In this document: positions 1-5,515 of the stretch, one piece after another
Layout: each line of letters begins with the position of its first letter
Position numbering within the stretch: position 1 is the stretch's first letter
Assembly: GCA_003140705.1 (NCBI GenBank)
Contig: PLKU01000518.1
Coordinates: 11,960-17,742 of the forward strand
Length of the DNA: 5,783 bases
Direction of reading: 5' to 3'
Source: Acidobacteriaceae bacterium
Lineage (GTDB): Bacteria; Acidobacteriota; Terriglobia; Terriglobales; Acidobacteriaceae
The notes under the pieces: model-generated
What the model saw: the letters and a program-made list of their open reading frames with translations, nothing else
Told to the model about the DNA's origin: nothing
The model's database searches: none
Program-made: the position numbers and the translations under genes

Positions 1-706
1 TGCCCACTCCGCCAAAGAAAATTGCACTGAGAATGAACACGGTTATCAACTCACCGATGGTGAAGACGGTGACGAATGAGAGCGGATTCATTCCGCTGAT
101 ATAAGCCTTGCGGTAGGGAATATACATGGTGCCCAAGAGCAAACCCGCACCGAGCGCGGCCAGAATGCCCACAGCGGCCTTGCCAGGCGTATTCGAAGAT
201 TGTTGCGAAGTGGCATAGGCAAGAATCGCTGCGCCGCCGACAATTGCGAAGGCCCCTCCCAACACCTTGAACCAACCCTTGAAGCCGGAACCGCGCAGTT
301 CCTTGAAAAGAAGGCAGCCCCAAAGAAGGCCTACAAGGCTATTTGTGTTCCACAGAGGGAAGGCAATTGCCAAGCCAACATTGCGGACGGCAAAGATGGT
401 GAGGGTGTTGGCGACGGCCCACAGCATTCCAGCCAAGACGGCCCACACGATCAGGTGCGGTTTCGCGCGCAGATCCGCGAATACAAAGCCGGTGCCTTTG
501 AGGAGCGTGGGAACGGTCCAGCGAGCTACGAATGCGCCCATGACCATGCCCATCGAGATAATGAACGGAGAAAAGCCAGCGTTGACCAACTTCGTGGGCG
601 CTTCCGCGGTCCCGAGCCAGACAGCGGCGGCCAATCCGCAGAAGACGCCGAGCTTGTGCAGGGAAAGCGTGGATCGCCCGTCCGTAGGTGTCAAAGTTCC
701 GCTCAC
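1..706 (-). CDS. GRP/GlcU/RbsU-like sugar permease (DMT superfamily), 3' end outside window
   Basis: Probable inner-membrane sugar permease of the glucose/ribose porter type. About 235 residues are visible, and the gene runs off the left edge. My translation shows seven hydrophobic segments, at roughly residues 19-36, 49-66, 86-107, 113-134, 146-166, 177-198 and 212-233, against the ten usual in this family, so about three are missing beyond the window. The fourth segment carries the polar/aromatic motif IAFPLWNTNSLVGLLWG followed by the family-typical F-K-E-L-R-G loop. The start is GTG at 706-704. It is preceded by GAGG at 717-714 with a 7-nt spacer, and that Shine-Dalgarno overlaps the TGA of the 33-aa gene upstream, which suggests translational coupling. 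The substrate cannot be read from the sequence. A related DMT family such as RhaT or a general drug/metabolite exporter is the main alternative. The fold is fairly certain and the sugar role is inferred. Confidence 0.75.
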   Translation of the reverse strand, partial: MSGTLTPTDGRSTLSLHKLGVFCGLAAAVWLGTAEAPTKLVNAGFSPFIISMGMVMGAFVARWTVPTLLKGTGFVFADLRAKPHLIVWAVLAGMLWAVANTLTIFAVRNVGLAIAFPLWNTNSLVGLLWGCLLFKELRGSGFKGWFKVLGGAFAIVGGAAILAYATSQQSSNTPGKAAVGILAALGAGLLLGTMYIPYRKAYISGMNPLSFVTVFTIGELITVFILSAIFFGGVG

Positions 707-710
707 GAAT

Positions 711-717
711 TCACCTC
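711..717 (-). promoter_or_regulatory. Permease Shine-Dalgarno overlapping the upstream stop codon
   Basis: GAGGTGA on the minus strand. The last three bases are the stop codon of the 33-aa gene, and the GAGG core lies 7 nt from the permease GTG. This decides the GTG at 706 as the permease start and implies coupling by a terminating ribosome. Confidence 0.6.
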
Positions 718-812
718 AGCGACATAAGAAGGATCATGCCCAGGATTAGCACAGCAACCGGAACCCAAAGATGGACGTCGGTGAGGATGGCAGCAACGGT
801 CGATCGTTTCAT
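711..812 (-). CDS. 33-residue single-span membrane protein preceding the permease
   Basis: A small gene encoding a 33-residue protein. It opens MKRSTV, has a short amphipathic stretch with D-V-H, then one hydrophobic span LWVPVAVLILGMILLMS (residues about 15-31), and ends L-R. The positive charges at the extreme N-terminus (K2, R3) and C-terminus (R33) leave the orientation ambiguous. The ATG at 812-810 has AAAAGG at 825-820 with a 7-nt spacer, a good ribosome binding site. The TGA at 713-711 ends 4 nt before the GTG of the sugar permease and forms part of that gene's Shine-Dalgarno, so the two are expected to be co-translated. It may be an accessory subunit or stabiliser of the permease, or a leader peptide whose translation opens the permease start. 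The function is inferred from position only; I cannot name a family. Confidence 0.6.
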   Translation of the reverse strand: MKRSTVAAILTDVHLWVPVAVLILGMILLMSLR

Positions 813-819
813 GCGTTGA

Positions 820-825
820 CCTTTT
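820..825 (-). promoter_or_regulatory. Ribosome binding site of the 33-aa gene
   Basis: AAAAGG on the minus strand, 7 nt before the ATG at 812. It is the main reason for treating the short reading frame as translated. Confidence 0.55.
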
Positions 826-827
826 CT

Positions 828-854
828 CTCAGGCTGAGATGATGCTCAGAGCAT
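828..854 (-). repeat. CTGAG/CTCAG inverted-repeat cluster in the leader
   Basis: On the minus strand the elements run ATGCTCTGAGCAT (842-854, arms ATGCTC/GAGCAT), then CTCAG, then one base, then CTGAG. CTGAG (849-845) and CTCAG (838-834) can form a 5-bp stem with a 6-nt loop. The middle CTCAG is also complementary to the final CTGAG (832-828), though a one-base gap is too short for an RNA hairpin between those two. The cluster ends 2 nt before the ribosome binding site of the 33-aa gene. It may affect access to that site, but the stems are short. Confidence 0.25.
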
Positions 855-1003
855 GGTCTGCCCGCGTCTTCGATGCGGGAAGGAGCGGAGCATAGATGAG
901 AATGGAGAGCGGGATGCGGAGTGTACATTCGCGACCGTGTTGATCGAGGCAGGCCCGGCAAGATGGACGAGACTCATTTGAATTTGACTCCACCGAGCCA
1001 TTC

Positions 1004-1013
1004 CACACGTGTG
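1004..1013. promoter_or_regulatory. CACACGTGTG palindrome, possible operator
   Basis: A perfect 10-bp palindrome centred about 11 bp downstream of the predicted transcription start, a position where a bound repressor would block initiation. A palindrome of this length is expected a few times by chance in a window this size, so only its position supports a regulatory role. Confidence 0.25.
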
Positions 1014-1026
1014 CACTCGACAGAGG

Positions 1027-1056
1027 ATGATTAATTTTGGAAGTCGCTTCTGTCAA
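1027..1056 (-). promoter_or_regulatory. Sigma70-like promoter for the 33-aa gene and permease
   Basis: On the minus strand a perfect -35 hexamer TTGACA (1056-1051) is followed after 18 bp by AATCAT (1032-1027), which matches the -10 consensus at four of six positions including the final A and T. The spacer contains an A/T-rich tract next to the -10. Transcription would begin near 1020, giving a 5' leader of about 207 nt before the ATG at 812. The -10 is imperfect and acidobacterial promoters are poorly defined, so confidence is moderate. Confidence 0.42.
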
Positions 1057-1160
1057 TCAGAAAGTGAGCACGAAACAGGTCCTTGCGATCGACGATTACA
1101 CAGCGAGTTCTGGGGTGTGGGTTGGTGGATGCAGCGCACTCTTCAGAAGTGTGGAGGGAG

Positions 1161-4100
1161 TCAGTGTTGCATAGTCTGGTGTAGCTGGCGCAAGGCATCG
1201 GCCAATGCAGCGCCGTTTCCTTTTTCGAGGCTATCAAACAAGGCAATCCACGATGCGCGCCCAGCCTCGAAGGGTGGGGCAGAGCTGAAAAAGCGACGCG
1301 CGCCGTCAAAGTGCCATCCTGTGTTCTGCAACTGAGCAGCGTTTTGCAAGAGGGCGCCGGCGGTCTTTTGTGCATCAGTCTTTTGCCCTGCGCCCCATTG
1401 GCAAGACATCTTCACGGTGTCGCGGACCAAAGCGAACGACGCCGCGGGCGACGTCAAAGCCGCATCGTCGATCGTGGCTGCCTGCTTGGTGCAGTCATCA
1501 AAACGGCTGGTGGTAAGATCCGCCTGCTCCATATCCAGCTTTGTTTCGGCTGAAGGATCAAGCTTGAGCCAGTGCTCGGCTAACAAATACGTCTGATCGA
1601 ATTGGTATAGCTTGTTTTGCTCGATGTATAGCGCGCGCCTCAGCACATTGAAGTCTTCGGGAAAGGCTTCAACGCATTTTGCGAGAACTTGGGACGCAGC
1701 AGCAATGTCCCCCTGATCGGCCAGAGCAATACTGAGATTGGTCTGAATCGTCGCCCACGTCTGGGGCAAATCCGCCTTGGATACGACTTCTGATGCGTCG
1801 CGAGATGCTTGCAGGGCTCGCGCGAATAGATCCTTTGCTTGCGCTCCGCTGCTCTGCTCCCCCTGGTCCGCCAGAACTCTTCCCATGTTTGTCTGCGTCA
1901 TTGCCCAGTACTCCGGGAGGTCAGCCTTGTTGAGAATCTCCAGGGCCGCTTTGTCTGCTTCAACAGCCTGAGCCCACGATTCCGCTGCCTGTGTCCCGCC
2001 GATGCGCTCTCCCTGTTCTGTAAGAGACATGGCCAAACTGACCTCTGTCGCAGCCCAGGTCACAGGCGCATCCTTCTTGGTCCGCACCTGCAGTGAAGCC
2101 TGGTAGGCTGCGACCGACTGAGCTAACAAATCGATCGCTTCCTTGCCGCTGGCACGCGTTCCTTGCTCCTTCAGAGTCGCGCCCAAGCTGTACTGCGCGG
2201 CAGCCCAGGGCAAAGGCAGCTCTGCCCTGTTAAAGATCTCAAGGGCCGCGCGGTAGGCTGCGACGGCCTGAGCCAGCAGTTCCGTCCCATGTAAATGATT
2301 GCTGTGAGTCCCCTGATCTGAGAGAGCCATACCCAAGCGAGTTTGCGTGCCCGCCCAGGCTTGGGGGACATTCGCTCGGGTGAAGACCTCGAGCGCGGCC
2401 CGGTAAGCTTCGACAGCTTGAGCGAACAATTCGACCGCCTGGTTGCCGCTTTTCCGCACACCGTGATCAGTGAGAGCCTGACCGAGACCAGTCTGGGCCC
2501 TTGCCCAACCCTGGGGTAGATCTGCTTTGGTATACACCTGGAGCGCCGATCGGAAGGCCTGCTCGGATTGTGACAACAAATCCGTCGCCTGGGTGCCACT
2601 CCTGCGGACACCCTGATCAGTCAGAGCGAGTCCGAGATTGGTTTGTGTCCGGGCCCAGTCCAGGGGCATGTCGGCCTTGGTATAAATCTCCAGCGCCTCT
2701 CGGTCGGCTTGCACTGCCTGTGCAAACAAGTCTGACGCGCGCGCGCCGCTCGTCCTCTCCCCCTGGTCCATGAGAGCGAGACCAATGGTGCTCTGGGTTG
2801 AGGCCCAGTCCTGAGGCATGTCTGCCCTGGTGAAGACGTCAAGGGCCGCCCGATAGGCCTGCACTGCCTGGGCCAACAATTCCGTGGCCTGTCCACCGCT
2901 GGTTCGATCCCCCTGGGTCATCAGGCTGTAACCGATTTTGGTCTGCGCCCTTGCCCAGCCCTGAGGTTGGTCCGACTTTGTATAGACTTCAAGCGCTGCT
3001 CGATAGGCCTGTACTGCCTGCGCCAACAAGTCCGCCGCCTGCGTCCCGGAGGTTGTTCCCGCTTCTCTGATCAGCGCGTTTCCCAGGTTGCTCTGAATCC
3101 TCGCCCAGCCCTGGGGCAAGTCTGCCCTTGTATAAACTTCCAATGCTGCTTGGTTGGCCTTGACTGCCTGGGCCAGCAAGTCGGCCGCCTGGGGCCCCGC
3201 TGTTCGATCCCCTTGATCTGTAAGCGCCAGGCCGAGGTTGCCCTGTGCCTTGGCCCAGTCCTGGGGAAGGTCTGCCTTGGTATAGAGCTCAATGGTTGCC
3301 CGGTAAGCTTGCACTGCCTGGGCTAACAAATCCGTTGCATGAGGGCCACTGCCCCGCTCCCCTTGTGCCAGAAGGGCATTTCCCAGGTTCATCTGTGTCT
3401 TGGCCCAGTCCTGGGGCAGGTCATTCCTCGTCCGCACCTCCAGCGCCGCTCGGAAAGCATCGGCTGCCTGTTGATACAAATCGGAAGCCTGAGCCGCACT
3501 GCTCCGCTGGCCCTGACTGAGGAGAGCGATCCCCAGGTTATTCTGAGTGGTTGCCCAGAGCTGGGGCAGATCAACTTTTGTAAAGACCGTAAGCGAATCC
3601 CGGTAAGCTTGCACTGTTTGGGCAAACAGATCCGTTCCCTTCACCCCGCTGCTGCGCTGGGCTTGGTTGAGTAGAGCGTTACCCAGATTGAGTTGGGTCG
3701 CAGCCCAGCCTTGAGGCAGATCGGCCTTGGTTCTGACCTCAAGCGCCGCGCGGAAGGCCTGAACTGCCTGAGCGAACAATTCGGTTCCCAGCGTGCCGCT
3801 GCTTCGTTCTCCCTGGTTGGAGAGAGCCAGACCCAGATCGGACTGTGTTATCGCCCATTCTTTGGGTTGATCCGCTTTGGTCCGCACTTCAAGCGCTGAT
3901 CGAAAGGCTTGTACTGCGCGGGCTAGCAGATCCGTTGCCTCGGTCCCGCTGCTTCGCATTCCTTGATTCAAGAGAGCGTCGCCAAGGGTGGTCTGCGTAC
4001 TTGCCCAATCTTTGGGTGTGTCAGCCTTCGATTCTACTTCGAGCGCTGCTCGGAAGGCCGCCACTGCCTGAGCAAGGGAATCCGTTGCCTGCGCCCCGGT

Positions 4101-5255
4101 ACTCCTATCTCCTTGCAGGATTAAGGCGGCGCCGAGTTTACCTTGTGCCCGAGCCCAGTCCTGCCGTTCGTCTGGCGCAGAATATGCGCGCAGCAGTCCC
4201 TGATAGTCCTTGATCGCTTGAGCTAACAGCGTTGCGCTTTCACTGGCTTCGCCCACATTGCCTTCAGCCCTCCGCGCATCCGCCATCCGAAGCACAGAAT
4301 CAAGCCAGATGTTGCGCAGAGCCGCGTCGTCAGGGTACCGGTTGTGTTCCGCGGCTGCCCGGAGGCTTGTCTGTTCGAGGATCTGAGTGGCCTGGTGATA
4401 CTGACTATTCAGTTGATAGGTGCTTGAGCTTTGGAATTTCTTATCGACGAAATCACGAAGTTGCTTCCGGCGTTCTTCAAGGAACTTTTTCTCTTCCTCA
4501 TCCATTGATGCGCCAATGTCGTCGGCGGCCTGATCGAACATTTGAGCAGCGGCGCCATAGTGCTTCAGCGCCAGTTCCGCGAGAGCCTTCTCTTCAGTAG
4601 TTGCCTGATCCTTGCGTCGCTGGACGTCTTCAGCCCATTGATGAACCTGCTTGTCGGCATCCGAAAGCGCAAACCCGTTCGACCTGGCCCATTCCGTCAT
4701 CGCTGCGGTCAGTTCGTCTGGCTTCTGGCTTTTCGCGGTAGCCAGTTCTTCCTTGAGCGTGCGAATTTCCTGGCTCCTTGCATTGTTCTGGAGCGAAAGG
4801 CGATGGAGCATCGCCTGAATTTGATGGGGGCCAAGCAACGCAACGGAACCTTTGGGCAGTAGACGAATGGTCACATTCACGGGAAGGCCGTTCAACTGAC
4901 CGTCTGCCGGCTCAAAGACGACCAAATCGCTCACGCCGCCGATATCAATGCGCAGGTCCCCGCGTTGGGCGGCCTCAGGAGAGACCAGCAGGAGGGCCTG
5001 ACCGGCGCGATTGGTAGCGTCTCGCGAATCAACGACCTTTTCTGAGCCGGCAACGAAACTTAACGATACTCGAACGCCCTGAACCGGCTGAGAAGGATCA
5101 TTGTGTGCATCGACTACGATGACATTCAACTCGCGTTGAGGGCTGCTCGCGGGGGGCGCACACCAAGCCGCTGGAGCACCGATGGACAGTGCGATCGCCA
5201 GGATTCGGACCTTGCGCAAACCGGGACCCCCTCGGCCGCCAAACGAACTGGGCAC
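1161..5255 (-). CDS. Giant exported TPR-solenoid protein with 16 phased 50-residue repeats
   Basis: Predicted periplasmic or outer-surface scaffold of 1364 residues, probably protein-binding. Order: signal peptide (positive RKVR at 14-17, hydrophobic core to about 31, cleavage near 30-33; no good lipobox before C32); a beta domain at about 42-135 resembling carboxypeptidase-regulatory/Cna-B folds (V-x-D then P-V-Q-G-V-R-V, later T-N-x-x-G-Q-A); a coiled coil at about 148-178; a charged helical stretch at 185-316; a degenerate repeat at 317-366; sixteen 50-residue repeats at 367-1166; a shorter TPR at 1167 to about 1203; and an unrecognised C-terminal region. The repeats lack cysteine; Cys1194, Cys1255 and Cys1285 follow them. 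GTG at 5255 gives the longest frame, with a stop two codons upstream. TTG at 5219 is attractive because GAGGGGG at 5233-5227 lies 7 nt before it and the product would begin directly with the signal peptide. No enzymatic motif is visible. Confidence 0.85.
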   Translation of the reverse strand: MPSSFGGRGGPGLRKVRILAIALSIGAPAAWCAPPASSPQRELNVIVVDAHNDPSQPVQGVRVSLSFVAGSEKVVDSRDATNRAGQALLLVSPEAAQRGDLRIDIGGVSDLVVFEPADGQLNGLPVNVTIRLLPKGSVALLGPHQIQAMLHRLSLQNNARSQEIRTLKEELATAKSQKPDELTAAMTEWARSNGFALSDADKQVHQWAEDVQRRKDQATTEEKALAELALKHYGAAAQMFDQAADDIGASMDEEEKKFLEERRKQLRDFVDKKFQSSSTYQLNSQYHQATQILEQTSLRAAAEHNRYPDDAALRNIWLDSVLRMADARRAEGNVGEASESATLLAQAIKDYQGLLRAYSAPDERQDWARAQGKLGAALILQGDRSTGAQATDSLAQAVAAFRAALEVESKADTPKDWASTQTTLGDALLNQGMRSSGTEATDLLARAVQAFRSALEVRTKADQPKEWAITQSDLGLALSNQGERSSGTLGTELFAQAVQAFRAALEVRTKADLPQGWAATQLNLGNALLNQAQRSSGVKGTDLFAQTVQAYRDSLTVFTKVDLPQLWATTQNNLGIALLSQGQRSSAAQASDLYQQAADAFRAALEVRTRNDLPQDWAKTQMNLGNALLAQGERGSGPHATDLLAQAVQAYRATIELYTKADLPQDWAKAQGNLGLALTDQGDRTAGPQAADLLAQAVKANQAALEVYTRADLPQGWARIQSNLGNALIREAGTTSGTQAADLLAQAVQAYRAALEVYTKSDQPQGWARAQTKIGYSLMTQGDRTSGGQATELLAQAVQAYRAALDVFTRADMPQDWASTQSTIGLALMDQGERTSGARASDLFAQAVQADREALEIYTKADMPLDWARTQTNLGLALTDQGVRRSGTQATDLLSQSEQAFRSALQVYTKADLPQGWARAQTGLGQALTDHGVRKSGNQAVELFAQAVEAYRAALEVFTRANVPQAWAGTQTRLGMALSDQGTHSNHLHGTELLAQAVAAYRAALEIFNRAELPLPWAAAQYSLGATLKEQGTRASGKEAIDLLAQSVAAYQASLQVRTKKDAPVTWAATEVSLAMSLTEQGERIGGTQAAESWAQAVEADKAALEILNKADLPEYWAMTQTNMGRVLADQGEQSSGAQAKDLFARALQASRDASEVVSKADLPQTWATIQTNLSIALADQGDIAAASQVLAKCVEAFPEDFNVLRRALYIEQNKLYQFDQTYLLAEHWLKLDPSAETKLDMEQADLTTSRFDDCTKQAATIDDAALTSPAASFALVRDTVKMSCQWGAGQKTDAQKTAGALLQNAAQLQNTGWHFDGARRFFSSAPPFEAGRASWIALFDSLEKGNGAALADALRQLHQTMQH
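1758..4157 (-). repeat. Tandem array of sixteen 150-bp units encoding 50-residue TPR-type repeats
   Basis: Each unit encodes 50 residues starting at W-A. Helix A has the pattern WAxTQxNLGxAL followed by x-x-Q-G-x-R-x-S-G; helix B reads close to LLAQAVQAYRAALEV and the unit closes T-K-A-D-L-P-Q. I aligned all sixteen with no insertion or deletion. The copies have diverged at both protein and DNA level, so this is an old array rather than a recent expansion. Least typical copies: unit 8 (QG replaced by EA), unit 13 (THSNHLHG in the loop) and unit 15 (E in place of the conserved Q5). The TPR-like signature (L-G, then G, then A-x-x-x-Y-x-x-A-L, then P) is present, with about 13 extra residues relative to a 34-37-residue TPR. 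Confidence 0.85.
4158..4307 (-). repeat. Degenerate N-terminal capping repeat of the TPR array
   Basis: Residues 317-366 are exactly 50 long, begin with W and end with R-Q-D directly before the first canonical W-A. The second half, ATLLAQAIKDYQGLLRAYS, clearly aligns with helix B of the array. Helix A has lost the W-A-x-T-Q and L-G signature. It is best read as a diverged founding or capping unit. Confidence 0.6.
5227..5233 (-). promoter_or_regulatory. Candidate ribosome binding site for an internal TTG start of the TPR gene
   Basis: GAGGGGG on the minus strand, 7 nt before the in-frame TTG at 5219-5217. The GTG at 5255 has no comparable purine-rich site (upstream bases read TTCTTTTGAGAC). 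If used, the protein has 1352 residues and starts with a conventional signal peptide. Confidence 0.4.
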
Positions 5256-5448
5256 GTCTCAAAAGAACTTCGAGAGTTATGCCTTTTTATCACACGATGC
5301 TTCGCAATTGGGAGGTCGGGAAGGCTGGAATGACTTCAGATAAACAGCTGATGCCAGAAAAGGTTGGGGAAATCACGGAGCCCGATGGCTGTCATGCGTT
5401 TGAATACGGCAACGCGGGGTAATTTCCGTGGTCGCCTTCCATCGGGTC

Positions 5449-5478
5449 AGTAGCCAAAGGTCGGCTTTTTCCAGTCAA
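5449..5478 (-). promoter_or_regulatory. Weak promoter candidate for the TPR gene
   Basis: TTGACT (5478-5473) matches the -35 consensus at five of six positions. After 18 bp comes GCTACT (5454-5449), with only three of six -10 matches. It would give a leader of about 190 nt. It overlaps the hairpin by one base. Reported because no better candidate was seen in the gap. Confidence 0.2.
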
Positions 5479-5494
5479 CATCTGCCCGAGATGT
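5478..5494. other. Short hairpin after the TonB-domain gene
   Basis: A perfect 6-bp inverted repeat, ACATCT and AGATGT, with a 5-nt GC-rich loop, starting 23 nt after the TonB gene's stop. On the minus strand it is followed by TGACTGGAAAAAG, with no T-run, so it is not a classic intrinsic terminator. It could stabilise a 3' end. Confidence 0.3.
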
Positions 5495-5515
5495 GGTTCT
5501 TTGGTGGCGCAATGA

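Larger units (their letters stand above)
813..1160. other. 348-bp intergenic region with promoter and leader of the small gene/permease unit
   Basis: No convincing gene lies here on either strand. On the minus strand it holds a sigma70-like promoter (1056-1027), a 10-bp palindrome (1013-1004), and a leader of about 200 nt that ends in a cluster of CTGAG/CTCAG elements (854-828) just before the ribosome binding site. I see no hairpin followed by a T-run after the TPR gene's stop at 1161, so there is no obvious intrinsic terminator between the two units and read-through is possible. Confidence 0.55.
5256..5515. other. 260-bp intergenic region upstream of the TPR gene
   Basis: No gene is supported here. 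On the minus strand the region starts with the end of the TonB-domain gene. It then holds a 6-bp hairpin (5494-5478), a weak promoter candidate (5478-5449), and an A/T-rich stretch (TGATAAAAAGGCATAAC, around 5281-5265) shortly before the GTG. Another inverted pair, CCCGATGG at 5381 and CCATCGGG at 5439, is within chance expectation. Confidence 0.5.

Noticed and set aside
200..749. Two overlapping plus-strand frames (200-727 and 267-749)
   Set aside because: They are antisense to the permease and the 33-aa gene, very rich in R, P, S and K, and match no family. The minus-strand reading has transmembrane segments and ribosome binding sites.
1004..1013. Treating CACACGTGTG as an established operator or E-box-like site
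   Set aside because: Palindromes this short occur by chance at this sequence length. It is kept only as a low-confidence candidate because of its position.
829..1056. Minus-strand 75-codon frame in the intergenic region
   Set aside because: Its TTG start is the -35 hexamer of the predicted promoter, it has no ribosome binding site, and the predicted protein has no recognisable features.
1031..1375. Minus-strand 114-codon frame overlapping the 3' end of the TPR gene
   Set aside because: Most of it lies in another frame of the strongly supported TPR gene, and its composition (many R, S, C, P) is typical of a shadow frame.
1758..4157. Reading the 150-bp repeats as a CRISPR-like or other non-coding array
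   Set aside because: Units are contiguous without spacers, are diverged, and keep one open frame with a conserved protein pattern.
1777..4213. Many plus- and minus-strand frames inside the repeat array, some with periodic sequence
   Set aside because: Their periodicity only mirrors the 150-bp coding repeat in other frames. They are low-plausibility, R/P/C-rich products of a coding region on the minus strand.
5189..5422. Plus-strand 77-codon frame across the gap upstream of the TPR gene
   Set aside because: No ribosome binding site or family resemblance, and it overlaps the signal-peptide region antisense.
5381..5446. Inverted repeat CCCGATGG / CCATCGGG with a 50-nt gap
   Set aside because: An 8-bp arm pair at this spacing is expected several times by chance in a window of this size, and the flanking bases do not extend the match.
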